Source: an uncultured Eubacteriales bacterium
GTDB taxonomy: Bacteria > Bacillota > Clostridia > Christensenellales > Aristaeellaceae
Direction of reading: 5' to 3'
Length of the DNA: 37,054 nt
NCBI GenBank assembly: GCA_902790525.1
Contig: CADASI010000037.1
Span: 1-37,054 of the forward strand
This document shows, in pieces, positions 1 to 7,383 of this stretch (its first letter is position 1; the number at the start of each line of letters is the position of its first letter). The notes beneath the pieces were generated by a model. The model was not told where the DNA came from. It saw only the letters and a list, made by a program, of their open reading frames with translations, and did not search any database. Made by a program: the position numbers and the translations under genes.

Positions 1-20
1 TGAAGCGCATTTTCGGCGTC

Positions 21-234
21 TTTGACTGCATTTCTGCGTTGCTTTCCCTTGACTTTTACGCACTGCCGCTACTGCCCGAAGGGCAAGCGGCAGCAGCGCT
101 GCGCGAATCCTGAACGCTTCGCTAAGCCTTCGGCAACGGATTCCAGCGCGGGCTGGTCGCGCCTGCCTTCGGCAGTGGCGCGACTGCTATTGTCCCACTA
201 AGCCTGCGGGAAATCGCCTTGAAATGCAGTCAAA
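21..234. repeat. Intergenic inverted-repeat element with stable hairpins
   Basis: Bases 21-34 (TTTGACTGCATTTC) are repeated as a perfect 14-bp inverted copy at 221-234. Between them are two strong hairpins: 63-93, with nested stems closed by a GAA loop, and 156-184, with a TTC loop, as well as GCTTCGC at 116-122. No open reading frame of convincing composition lies here. The layout resembles a small non-autonomous repeat element, but no flanking target duplication is visible. The right outer flank holds a 17-base string (257-273) that recurs almost exactly at 11118-11135. Confidence 0.5.
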
Positions 235-275
235 TCCACTCGAAACTGCATCTCCCGGCATTTAGAAACACACTC

Positions 276-340
276 TAGGAATTAGGAATTGAGTTACCGG
301 CATTCTATAATTCCTCACTCATCATTCCTAATTCCTAATT
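276..340. repeat. 7-bp tandem repeats (AATTCCT) in both orientations upstream of cobT
   Basis: Two AGGAATT units lie at 277-290 and units AATTCCT, CACTCAT, CATTCCT, AATTCCT plus AATT at 309-340. The two blocks are inverted relative to each other; 276-289 and 324-337 are perfectly complementary (14 bp), so the RNA could fold. The right block ends 25 bases before the cobT start and contains a TATAAT string at 306-311 without a good -35 box. The same 7-mer recurs at the end of cobS (2760-2791), so repeats bracket the cob genes. Confidence 0.75.
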
Positions 341-365
341 AATGACTGTTACGAGGGATGACACT

Positions 366-1463
366 ATGGAAAATGAAATCATTGCCCTGCTTGCCTCCAT
401 CGCTCCCGCCGATCAGGGGGCCATGGACGCCGCCCGCGCCCGCCAGGACAGCCTGGCCAAGCCGCCCCACAGCCTGGGCAAGCTGGAGGACATCAGCGTG
501 AAGCTCGCGGGCATCACCGGGCAGGTGTTCAACCGCATGGAGAAGCGCCGGGTGATCATATTCGCGTCGGACAACGGCATCGCCCACGAGGGCGTGGCCA
601 GCGCGCCGCAATCGGTCACGCTGGCGCAGACCATCAACTTCACCCGCGGGCTGACCGGCGTGGCGGTGCTGGCGAAGCACTTCGGCACGGAGCTGGACGT
701 GGTGGACGTGGGCATCGACGCCGACTTCATACAGCCCGGCGTGTGCGACCGCAAGCTGGCCCACGGCACGAGGAACTTCGCACGGGAGCCCGCCATGACG
801 CGGGCGGAGTGCGTGAAGGCCATGCTGGTGGGCGCGGAGCGCGCGGCGCTGGCGAAGCAGGCGGACATGGAGGTCGTCGGCATCGGGGAGATGGGCATCG
901 GCAACACCTCCACCTCCTCGGCGGTGCTCTCGGCGCTAATCAACCTGCCCGCGGCGGACACCGTCAGCCGGGGGGCCGGCATCAACGACGACGCCTACCT
1001 GCGCAAGGTGCGGCTGATCGACGAGGCCCTCGCCCGCTACGCGCTCGACCCCGCGGACCCGGTGGATGTGATCGCCAAGGTGGGGGGCTTCGACATCGCG
1101 GCCATGTGCGGCGCGTTCCTGGGCGCGGCGGCGCAGCGCCTGCCGGTGGTGATCGACGGCTTCATCTCCGCGGTGGCGGCGCTGTGCGCGTACAGGCTGT
1201 GCCCGACGGTCGCCGGCTACATGTTCCCCTCCCACGCCAGCCGCGAGAAGGGCTACATGTTGGCCATGGACGCCATGGGGCTTCAGCCCATGCTCAACCT
1301 CGACATGCGGCTGGGCGAGGGCAGCGGCTGCCCCATCGCGTTTGAGATCATGGCGGCGGCCCAGAGCGTCATACGCAACATGGCCACCTTCGAGGAGGCC
1401 GCCATCAACGACGACTACCTGGCCGAGATCCGCCCCAACAAGCGGTATCAGGGGGAGGCGTAG
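366..1463 (+). CDS. cobT: Nicotinate-nucleotide--dimethylbenzimidazole phosphoribosyltransferase (CobT)
   Basis: Cytoplasmic enzyme that transfers phosphoribose from nicotinate mononucleotide to a lower-ligand base such as 5,6-dimethylbenzimidazole, giving the alpha-riboside phosphate used to close the cobalamin nucleotide loop. The 365-residue product has the usual family length. It shows the N-terminal DSLAKPPHSLGKLE motif, the conserved GIGEMGIGNTSTSSAV segment and the C-terminal GEGSGC motif, whose glutamate (residue 318) matches the catalytic Glu317 known from Salmonella CobT. The ATG at 366 is preferred over the upstream ATG at 342 because GAGGG at 353-357 sits 8 bases ahead of it. It is the first gene of a cobT-cobU-cobS run. 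The stop codon abuts a hairpin repeat. No cobalamin riboswitch was recognised upstream. Confidence 0.96.
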   Translation: MENEIIALLASIAPADQGAMDAARARQDSLAKPPHSLGKLEDISVKLAGITGQVFNRMEKRRVIIFASDNGIAHEGVASAPQSVTLAQTINFTRGLTGVAVLAKHFGTELDVVDVGIDADFIQPGVCDRKLAHGTRNFAREPAMTRAECVKAMLVGAERAALAKQADMEVVGIGEMGIGNTSTSSAVLSALINLPAADTVSRGAGINDDAYLRKVRLIDEALARYALDPADPVDVIAKVGGFDIAAMCGAFLGAAAQRLPVVIDGFISAVAALCAYRLCPTVAGYMFPSHASREKGYMLAMDAMGLQPMLNLDMRLGEGSGCPIAFEIMAAAQSVIRNMATFEEAAINDDYLAEIRPNKRYQGEA

Positions 1464-1483
1464 GGACGCCATACCTGGCGTCC
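1464..1483. repeat. Short REP-like hairpin between cobT and cobU
   Basis: GGACGCCA, a TACC loop, then TGGCGTCC gives an 8-bp perfect stem directly after the cobT stop. The leading GTAGGGACG is shared with the double hairpin inside the element at 7445-7498, so this looks like a minimal copy of the same dispersed palindrome. It has no T-tract and probably does not terminate; it may stabilise the cobT end of the transcript. Confidence 0.5.
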
Positions 1484-1516
1484 GCATACTCTGACATCAG
1501 CAAAGGAACGCGACCT

Positions 1517-2050
1517 ATGAGCACCTTCATCTCCGGCGGCTGCAAGAACGGCAAGTCCTTCTACGCCCAGCGCATCGCCAAGGCGGCGGGAACGCCGCTT
1601 TACTACATCGCCACGATGATCCCCCGGGATCATGAGGACGAGGCCCGGATCGTCCGCCACCGAAGGGAGCGCGCGGGCTGGGGCTTTGAGACGCTGGAGT
1701 GCGGCGCGGACATACTCTCCTGCCTGGACCGGGCCGACCCCGCCGGGGCCTTCCTGCTGGACAGCGTGACCGCGCTGTTGTCCAACGAGATGTTCACCGA
1801 TGCGGGCATGAACCCCGGCGCGCCGGAGAAGCTCGCCCGGGAGCTTACTGAGTTCGTGCGCCGCGCGCCGAAGACGGTGCTGGTGTCGGACTACATCTAC
1901 TCCGACGCCAACCTCTACGACGACTGGACCGAGGCCTATCGCCGGGGGCTGGCGCGCATCGACCGGGCGCTCGCCGCGGCCTGCGACAACGTTCTGGAGG
2001 TCGTGCACGGCCTGGTGATCGTTCACAAGGGGGTTCTGCCATGCGTATGA
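1517..2050 (+). CDS. cobU: Bifunctional adenosylcobinamide kinase / adenosylcobinamide-phosphate guanylyltransferase (CobU)
   Basis: Phosphorylates adenosylcobinamide and then transfers GMP to give adenosylcobinamide-GDP, the substrate joined to alpha-ribazole by CobS. The 177-residue length fits the family. A P-loop of the CobU type (SGGCKNGKS, residues 6-14) opens the protein, and the RHRRERAGWGFETLE segment (about residues 47-61) holds the conserved histidine region where the guanylylated intermediate forms in studied CobU proteins. AAAGGA lies upstream of the ATG. Its last 10 bases overlap the cobS start, suggesting translational coupling. CobU, CobT and CobS together cover nucleotide-loop assembly; corrin-ring genes are not in this window, so the organism could be salvaging cobinamide. 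Confidence 0.95.
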   Translation: MSTFISGGCKNGKSFYAQRIAKAAGTPLYYIATMIPRDHEDEARIVRHRRERAGWGFETLECGADILSCLDRADPAGAFLLDSVTALLSNEMFTDAGMNPGAPEKLARELTEFVRRAPKTVLVSDYIYSDANLYDDWTEAYRRGLARIDRALAAACDNVLEVVHGLVIVHKGVLPCV

Positions 2051-2775
2051 TCCGCGCGTTTTTCATGGCCCTGGGGATGTTCACGGCGATCCCCTGCCCC
2101 TGGCGGCCCTGGGACGAGGACGCCCGGGACTGGATGCTGGCCGCGCTGCCCGCGGTGGGGCTGGTGATCGGGCTGTTGTGGGCCGGGCTTGCGTGGCTCG
2201 GAGCGCGGCTGCTGCCCGGCATCGCCGCGGCGCTGACGGTCGCGCTGCCCTGGCTGCTGACGGGGTTCATCCACCTGGACGGCTACATGGACACCTGCGA
2301 CGCCATGCTGTCCTGGCGGCCCCTGGAGAAGCGGCTGGAGATACTGAAGGACAGCCACACCGGGGCCTACGCCGTGGTGGGGGTCGTGGTGCTCGCGCTG
2401 TTTTGCTACGACGCCGCCCGGCACGGCATTCACGACCTGCGGGCGCTGGTCTTCGTGCCCGTGATCTCCCGCTGCGGCTCGGCGCTTGCGGTGCTGACGC
2501 TTCGGCCCATCGGCCACAGCCAGTACGCCGGCATGGCGGGCCATATGCCCCAGAGGATGGCGGTGGCCGGCATGTGGCTTATAGGCGTGATCATCTGCGC
2601 CCTGTGGCTCGGACGCCCCGCCCTGGCGCTGCTCGTCGAAACCGCCGCCTACGCCCTGGCCATGACCTGGGTCTATCGCACGTTGAAGGGCGTGTCCGGC
2701 GACGTCGCGGGATTCGCGCTGACCGTCTCGGAGTGCGCCGCGCTGGTTGCACTGACTATAATTCCTAATTCCTAA
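2041..2775 (+). CDS. cobS: Adenosylcobinamide-GDP ribazoletransferase (cobalamin synthase, CobS)
   Basis: Integral membrane enzyme that joins adenosylcobinamide-GDP and alpha-ribazole (or its phosphate) to make adenosylcobalamin. The 244-residue product is strongly hydrophobic, with about six or seven membrane segments. The metal-binding motif HLDGYMDTCDA (residues 78-88, with Asp80, Asp84 and Asp87) matches the family's HLDGLADTxDG signature, and DSHTGAY (104-110) and SGDVAGF near the C-terminus are also typical. The start overlaps cobU by 10 bases. The final codons and the stop are made of the AATTCCT tandem repeat, so the natural C-terminus (IIPNS) may have been replaced or trimmed by repeat expansion. 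Confidence 0.95.
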   Translation: MRMIRAFFMALGMFTAIPCPWRPWDEDARDWMLAALPAVGLVIGLLWAGLAWLGARLLPGIAAALTVALPWLLTGFIHLDGYMDTCDAMLSWRPLEKRLEILKDSHTGAYAVVGVVVLALFCYDAARHGIHDLRALVFVPVISRCGSALAVLTLRPIGHSQYAGMAGHMPQRMAVAGMWLIGVIICALWLGRPALALLVETAAYALAMTWVYRTLKGVSGDVAGFALTVSECAALVALTIIPNS

Positions 2776-2791
2776 TTCCTCATTCCTAATT
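2760..2791 (+). repeat. 7-bp tandem repeat (AATTCCT x3, CATTCCT, AATT) over the cobS stop
   Basis: Four consecutive 7-mers followed by a partial unit. The cobS stop codon (2773-2775) lies inside the second unit. The unit and its CATTCCT variant are the same as those upstream of cobT, so the two arrays bracket the cobTUS genes. Confidence 0.8.
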
Positions 2792-2804
2792 TTATACGCG
2801 GTAC

Positions 2805-2833
2805 TGGACATATCCCTCCCGAAATGTTAAAAT
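2805..2833 (+). promoter_or_regulatory. Possible sigma-A promoter for the Sir2 gene cluster
   Basis: TGGACA (2805-2810), a 17-base spacer, then TAAAAT (2828-2833). The predicted start near 2840 would leave a leader of only about 13 bases, which overlaps the ribosome binding site, so this call is weak. Confidence 0.35.
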
Positions 2834-2852
2834 AAGGTGAGGGAGTGATGTT

Positions 2853-3560
2853 ATGAACGAGCAGCTCAGGCAATGGGTCAGTGAATCGAAGCGCATCGTG
2901 TTTTTCGGCGGCGCGGGGGTGTCCACGGAGAGCGGCATTCCGGACTTCCGCTCGCAGGACGGCCTGTACAACATGAAGTACAAGTACCCCCCGGAGACCA
3001 TCATCAGCCGTCCCTTCTTCATGCGCAACCCCGAGGAGTTCTACCGCTTCTACCGCGACAAGATGATCTACCCCGACGCCCAGCCCAACGCGGCGCACAA
3101 AAAGCTCGCCCAGTGGGAGGAAGAGGGCAAACTGCTGGCGGTGGTTACCCAGAACATCGACGGGCTCCACCAGGCGGCGGGGTCGAAGAAGGTGTTCGAG
3201 CTCCACGGCAGCGTGCTGCGCAACTACTGCATGCGCTGCGGAAAGTTCTACGGGCTGGACGCCATCATGAACGCCGACGGCGTGCCCAAGTGCGAGTGCG
3301 GCGGCACCATCAAGCCGGACGTGGTGCTCTACGGCGAGAACTTGGACAACGACGTGATCAACGGCGCCTGCGCCGCCATCAGCCAGGCGGACATGCTGAT
3401 CATCGGCGGCACGTCGCTCAACGTCTACCCGGCGGCGGGCCTGGTGGACCTGTACCGGGGCAACCGGCTGGTGCTGGTGAACCTGTCCGCCACGCCCCAG
3501 GACAGCCGCGCCGATTTGGTGATCCACGAGAAGATCGGCAAGGTCTTCTCCGAGCTGTGA
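2853..3560 (+). CDS. cobB: NAD-dependent protein deacylase, Sir2 family (CobB-like)
   Basis: Removes acyl groups from protein lysines using NAD+, releasing nicotinamide and O-acyl-ADP-ribose. The 235-residue product has the complete sirtuin signature: GAGVSTESGIPDFRS (from residue 20), TQNIDGLH (99-106), catalytic His118 in FELHGS, a zinc site from Cys126, Cys129, Cys147 and Cys149, and GGTSLNVYPAA near the end of the Rossmann fold. It resembles single-domain bacterial sirtuins such as the Thermotoga enzyme. The ATG follows AGGTGAGGGA. The glycosylase gene overlaps its stop by 4 bases. Its position just behind cobTUS is notable because Salmonella CobB was first found as a substitute for CobT; whether that applies here is inference. 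Confidence 0.96.
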   Translation: MNEQLRQWVSESKRIVFFGGAGVSTESGIPDFRSQDGLYNMKYKYPPETIISRPFFMRNPEEFYRFYRDKMIYPDAQPNAAHKKLAQWEEEGKLLAVVTQNIDGLHQAAGSKKVFELHGSVLRNYCMRCGKFYGLDAIMNADGVPKCECGGTIKPDVVLYGENLDNDVINGACAAISQADMLIIGGTSLNVYPAAGLVDLYRGNRLVLVNLSATPQDSRADLVIHEKIGKVFSEL

Positions 3561-4045
3561 GCGGCCGGATCGTCGCCTTTCCCCCGGTGGCGCGCTCTGA
3601 TGCCCGCATACTGATCCTGGGCTCCATGCCCAGCGTGGCGTCGCTGGAGGCCGGATTCTACTACGGCCACCCGCGCAACGCCTTCTGGCGCATACTCTCG
3701 GAGGTGTTTGAGGCGCCGCTGCCGGAGAGTGTCGATGATAAGCGGGCGCTCATACTGGATCACCGGCTGGCGCTGTGGGACAGCCTCACCGCCTGCGAGC
3801 GCGAGGGCTCGCTGGACAGCGCCATACGACGACCGGAGCTCAACGACTTCGGCAGGCTGTTTTCGGAGTGCCCCGGCATCGAGCGGGTGCTGTTCAACGG
3901 CGGCACGGCCCACCGGCTGTTCGCGCGGACCGGCGCGGCCTATCTGGAGGGGTTGGACTGGCGGGTGATGCCGTCCACCAGCCCCGCATATACCCTATCC
4001 TATGAAAGGAAGCTGGCGCAGTGGCGCCAGGCATTGAAATTATGA
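3557..4045 (+). CDS. DNA-deoxyinosine (hypoxanthine) / uracil-DNA glycosylase family protein
   Basis: Base-excision repair enzyme of the uracil-DNA glycosylase superfamily, most like the family-6 hypoxanthine-DNA glycosylases that excise deaminated adenine. The 162-residue product has the short single-domain length of that family. GSMPSVASL (residues 22-30) is the active-site loop, GFYYGHPRNAFWRIL (33-47) supplies the usual asparagine (Asn41), and MPSTSPAYT near the C-terminus is the minor-groove-inserting motif. The start is a GTG at 3557 whose GTGA overlaps the Sir2 stop; an ATG is not available near the domain start. The last four bases overlap the phosphorylase start (ATGA at 4042-4045). 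Placement with a nucleoside phosphorylase suggests a nucleobase-damage and salvage theme, which is inference. Confidence 0.88.
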   Translation: MSGRIVAFPPVARSDARILILGSMPSVASLEAGFYYGHPRNAFWRILSEVFEAPLPESVDDKRALILDHRLALWDSLTACEREGSLDSAIRRPELNDFGRLFSECPGIERVLFNGGTAHRLFARTGAAYLEGLDWRVMPSTSPAYTLSYERKLAQWRQALKL

Positions 4046-5352
4046 ACATGAATCCCTGTGACATCATCCGCAAGAAGCGCTTCGGCGGCAGGCTGTCCGA
4101 GCAGGAGATCCGCGCCTTCGTGCAGGGCGTGGTGGACGGCGGCTTTGCCGACTATCAGACCTCGGCGCTGTTGATGGCCATCTGCATCAACGGCATGGAC
4201 GATCAGGAGACCTACGACCTCACCATGGCCATGGCCCATTCCGGCGACACGCTGGACCTCTCGGACATCGTGGGCGTGAAGGCCGACAAGCACTCCACCG
4301 GCGGCGTGGGCGACACCACGTCGCTGATCCTCGTACCCCTGGTGGCCTGCTGCGGCGTGAAGATGGCCAAGATGTCCGGCCGTGGGCTGGGCTTCACCGG
4401 CGGCACGCTGGACAAGCTGGAGTCGATACCGGGGCTGTCCATCGACCGGGACATCGACGCCTTCAAGGACCAGGTCAACCGGGTGGGGTGCGCCATCATC
4501 GGCCAGACCGCCGAGCTCGCCCCCGCCGACAAGGTGCTCTACGCCCTGCGGGACGTGACCGCCACGGTGGACTGCCTGCCGCTGGTGGTGTCCTCGATAC
4601 TCTCCAAGAAGCTGGCCGCGGGCTGCGACGTGGTGGTGCTGGACGTCAAGGCCGGCTCCGGGGCCATCATGGACACCGAGGAGAAGTCCCGCCAGCTCGC
4701 CGAGACCATGGTGCGCATCGGCAACATGAGCGGCAAGAAGTTCTCCGCGCTGATCACCGACATGGACCAGCCCCTGGGCAACTACATCGGCAACGCGCTG
4801 GAGGTCGAGGAGGCCATCGACGTGCTGGCCGGGCGCGTGCAGGGCGAGCTGAAGGCCGTGTCGCTGACCCTGGGGGCGCACATCCTGAGAAACGCAGGCG
4901 TGGTGAAGGACGTTCCCGAGGGCATCGCCATGCTGGAGGAGAAGATATCAAGCGGCGAGGGCCTCAAGAAGCTCTCCGAGATGATCGCGGCCCAGGGCGG
5001 CGATGCGCGGGTGGCGTTCGACACGTCGCTGCTGCCCAAGGCGAAGTACCTCGTGGACGTGGCGGCCGACCGGGACGGCTACGTGACCGGCATGACCACC
5101 AGCGACATCGGCAACGCCGCGCGGCTGCTGGGCGCGGGGAGGCTGCACAAGACCGACGTGCTGGACCTGTCCGTGGGCCTGGTGATGAAGGTGCGCGTGG
5201 GCGATAAGGTGAAGAAGGGCGAGGCGCTGTGTACGCTGCACGCCGGGGACGGCTCCGACCAGGCCGGGGCCGCCGAGTTGATCAAACGGTCCATCGTCAT
5301 CGGGGACGAAAAGCCGGAGGCGCGGCCGCTGATTCGCGCCGTCGTGGAGTAA
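4042..5352 (+). CDS. pdp: Pyrimidine-nucleoside phosphorylase (Pdp/DeoA family)
   Basis: Cleaves thymidine, deoxyuridine and probably uridine with phosphate to give the free base and (deoxy)ribose-1-phosphate, feeding pyrimidine salvage. The 436-residue product matches family length and order: an N-terminal alpha domain (DIIRKKRFGGRLS), the phosphate and nucleoside signature KHSTGGVGD (residues 83-91), the SGRGLGFTGGTLDKLE segment (family consensus has His where this has Phe), and a C-terminal alpha/beta domain with GDKVKKGEALCTLHA. The start at 4042 is chosen for its ATGA overlap with the preceding gene; an in-frame ATG at 4048 and a GTG at 4021 are alternatives. The next gene begins immediately after the stop. 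Confidence 0.95.
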   Translation: MNMNPCDIIRKKRFGGRLSEQEIRAFVQGVVDGGFADYQTSALLMAICINGMDDQETYDLTMAMAHSGDTLDLSDIVGVKADKHSTGGVGDTTSLILVPLVACCGVKMAKMSGRGLGFTGGTLDKLESIPGLSIDRDIDAFKDQVNRVGCAIIGQTAELAPADKVLYALRDVTATVDCLPLVVSSILSKKLAAGCDVVVLDVKAGSGAIMDTEEKSRQLAETMVRIGNMSGKKFSALITDMDQPLGNYIGNALEVEEAIDVLAGRVQGELKAVSLTLGAHILRNAGVVKDVPEGIAMLEEKISSGEGLKKLSEMIAAQGGDARVAFDTSLLPKAKYLVDVAADRDGYVTGMTTSDIGNAARLLGAGRLHKTDVLDLSVGLVMKVRVGDKVKKGEALCTLHAGDGSDQAGAAELIKRSIVIGDEKPEARPLIRAVVE

Positions 5353-6221
5353 ATGAGCAGGAGCAAGCGTATTCAACAGCATGTGCCGCCGAAGCCACGG
5401 CGGCACATACTGCGAAATGACATCTTCACGCTGGCGGCGGCGGTGGCGGGGTACTTCCTGCTGACAGTGGCCGTCCGGCTGGGGCTGGGAGCGCTGCTGA
5501 GGGCGCTGTTCGCGGCATGGAACCTGCGCCCCGACACCGTCGCCCGGGCCCCCGGCTGGGCGCGGGCGCTGTACGGCTGGCAGGGCAGTATCGTGACGCT
5601 GGTCGTGGACGTGGCGGCGGTGTTGTACGTCATGCGCGCCTGCCGGGTGAAGCTTTGCCGCCCCGGAGGGCGCGACCTGGGGCGCTGGTGGGCCGTCGGC
5701 ACGGGCGCGGCGCTCGTGTCCGCGGCGGTGTTCCTCGCGACGGACAGCCTGCGGCTTGTATGGCTGCTGGGCCGTCCCCGCCTCACCCCCGGGCTGTTGC
5801 CGCTGTGGGCGCTGACCCTGCTGACCGCGCTGGCCGAGGAGCTGTTCACCAAGGGCGTGGTGTACGACCGGGTGAAGCGCCGGTGGGGGAGGATATGGGC
5901 GGTCATGGCCTCGACGATATTGTTCTTTCTGATCAACGGCGGCTATTCGGGCACCTGGATCAGCGCGGTGAACGTGGCCCTCATGGGCGCGCTCTGCGCC
6001 CTGTGCCACGAGCGCTTCGGCCTGTGGGCCCCGGTGGGCTTTCGCTGGGGCTGGGGCTTTGCCACGGTGTTCCTGCTGGGCCAGGGCGGCGGCGACCGCG
6101 CGGTGTATCGGCTCTACCCGAGACGCTGCTTACCGGCGGCGACGCGGGACTGGTGTACGGGCTGTGGATGACCGGGGTGCTGGTGGTGCTTACAGGCATA
6201 ATGATGCGGAGGTCGCGCTGA
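5353..6221 (+). CDS. CPBP (CAAX-protease/bacteriocin-processing) family membrane protein, degenerate and frameshifted
   Basis: The first 250 or so residues, from the ATG abutting the pdp stop, have several membrane segments and the layout of CPBP/Abi intramembrane proteases. Motif 1 is AEELFTKGVVYDRVKRRWG (Glu162-Glu163, but Lys167 replaces the usual Arg). Motif 2 is FFLIN (191-195; Asn instead of the metal-binding His), and the last motif reads PVGFRWGWGF (Arg231 where His is expected). Loss of both histidines suggests no protease activity. Near 6117-6121 the frame breaks: the current frame stops at 6171 with an unnatural tail, while the next frame continues as a proper final membrane helix (LLTGGDAGLVYGLWMTG) to a stop at 6221 inside the terminator loop. 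A one-base deletion or sequencing error explains this. Confidence 0.8.
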
Positions 6222-6236
6222 CGCGACCTCCGCATC
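6203..6236. terminator. Strong terminator hairpin after the CPBP gene
   Basis: GATGCGGAGGTCGCG, a CTGA loop and CGCGACCTCCGCATC form a perfect 15-bp stem, with ATGTTTT shortly after on the plus strand. It ends the plus-strand run and separates it from the convergent lipid kinase gene. The restored CPBP stop codon (6219-6221) falls in its loop. Confidence 0.8.
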
Positions 6237-6244
6237 ACTATGTT

Positions 6245-7111
6245 TTATGGCCTGTAAAACCGGAGCTCTCCGTGGATCAGGCGGACGTCGAAGGGCAGAT
6301 TTTCGTAGATTTCCCCGTCGATCTGGAGGGGCATGGGGACATCGGCTCTCACGTTCAGCCGCGTCTGCTGTTTGAACACCGTCTGCCTGAGCTCCAGCAC
6401 CCGCCGCTTCATCAGCCTGACGAACGCGCCGGGGATGGCGATTTTTCTGATGCCGTCGATGATGACCACGTCCAGCAGCCCGTCGTCGATTACGGCCTTC
6501 GGGGCGATGGGGATGCCCCCGCCGAAGCTTTTACCGTTGGCGGCGCAGGCGATCAGCGCCTCGTGGGGTTCGGCGCCCTCCGCCGTGATCTCGCTGAACC
6601 GTTTGGGCGCGTAGTTCACGACGGTCAGTATCAGCGACGCCAGGTAGGCCGCGGAGCCCTTGAGCCGCTTCATGGCGGCGTAGCGGCGCAGTATGTCCAC
6701 GTCGATGCCGGTGCCGATGGCGTTGATGCCGCGCACCCCGGCGCACTCCAGGTAGTCGGTGGGCTTCGCCTCGCCGGACCGTATGATCCCGAGCGCCCGG
6801 GCCGGGTCCGCCGGGATGCCCGCCGCGGCGGCGAAGTCGTTGCCGCTGCCGCAGGGGATGAGCCCCAGCCGCGCGCGGAACGGGTCGCACAGGCCGTTGA
6901 GCACCTCGTGCAGCGTGCCGTCGCCGCCCATGGCGACGATGTCCGTTTCCTCGGGCCCCGACGTGAGCTGCCGCGCGATGGCCGTGGCGTCCCCCCGGTC
7001 GCGCGTAATGTGAAAGGCGTGGGGCACGTCCTGAAGCAGCGGCGCGATGATTTGCCGGGCCCGCTCGCCCCCATTGCCGCCCGAGGACGGATTGCAAATG
7101 AAGTGCAGCAT
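6245..7111 (-). CDS. Diacylglycerol kinase family lipid kinase
   Basis: Predicted ATP-dependent lipid kinase of the DgkB/YegS group, probably phosphorylating diacylglycerol or a related lipid at the membrane's inner face. The 288-residue product begins MLHFICNPSSGGNGG and has the nucleotide-binding GGDGT (residues 62-66) and GSGNDFAAAAGIP (88-100), then the C-terminal beta-sandwich with QIDGE. The start at 7111 is set by AGAGGGGG seven bases upstream and by homology; the frame stays open to 7330 but that extension has no domain character. The gene is convergent with the CPBP cluster and stands alone, with a long leader upstream. Without a functional test, the exact substrate is open. Confidence 0.92.
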   Translation of the reverse strand: MLHFICNPSSGGNGGERARQIIAPLLQDVPHAFHITRDRGDATAIARQLTSGPEETDIVAMGGDGTLHEVLNGLCDPFRARLGLIPCGSGNDFAAAAGIPADPARALGIIRSGEAKPTDYLECAGVRGINAIGTGIDVDILRRYAAMKRLKGSAAYLASLILTVVNYAPKRFSEITAEGAEPHEALIACAANGKSFGGGIPIAPKAVIDDGLLDVVIIDGIRKIAIPGAFVRLMKRRVLELRQTVFKQQTRLNVRADVPMPLQIDGEIYENLPFDVRLIHGELRFYRP

Positions 7112-7273
7112 GCTTTGTCCCCCTCTGATGTGTGATCTGCACGCAAAAAAGCAGGCTGTGCCCCCGCGGTTCGTCGTAGGGTAAGCGAATCCGATATCCG
7201 AAATTGAGGAAGGGGAGTAGGTTGAGGGGGATTCGGATCGAAGGCCAACCTGCCTTACGCGGACAGTATACCA
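7112..7273 (-). promoter_or_regulatory. Leader and extended -10 promoter of the lipid kinase gene
   Basis: On the minus strand TGGTATACT (7265-7273) is an extended -10 box; a TTTACA lies 20 bases further up, which is long for a -35. The resulting leader of about 145 bases contains a segment (plus-strand 7230-7240) that can pair either with 7196-7202 or with 7186-7192, and a T6 run (plus-strand A6, 7145-7150) before the ribosome binding site. The box is part of an 11-bp repeat, ACAGTATACCA, also found at 7354-7364. Together these hint at attenuation or repression, but nothing matches a known riboswitch. Confidence 0.4.
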
Positions 7274-7383
7274 GCCTTTTATCAACTCACTGTAAACAAA
7301 TCGCGGGGAACGCTTGACGGCGACGATCATTTTTTAAAGTATGATTATAGCATACAGTATACCACGCCGCCGACCCGATGTCC

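Noticed and set aside
1-365. Possible cobalamin riboswitch before cobT
   Set aside because: The string complementary to GCCACTG at 173-179 is on the wrong strand and sits in a hairpin of the repeat element; no other part of the B12 fold was seen.
743-1345. Long alternative-frame readings inside cobT, fusA, the U32 gene and others
   Set aside because: They are rich in Arg, Gly, Ala, His and Pro, as GC-rich shadow frames are, and overlap conserved enzymes on the correct frame.
7314-7345. Plus-strand promoter TTGACG...TATGAT upstream of the MITE-like element
   Set aside because: The spacer is 20 bases, too long, and a far better promoter lies at 7562-7591.
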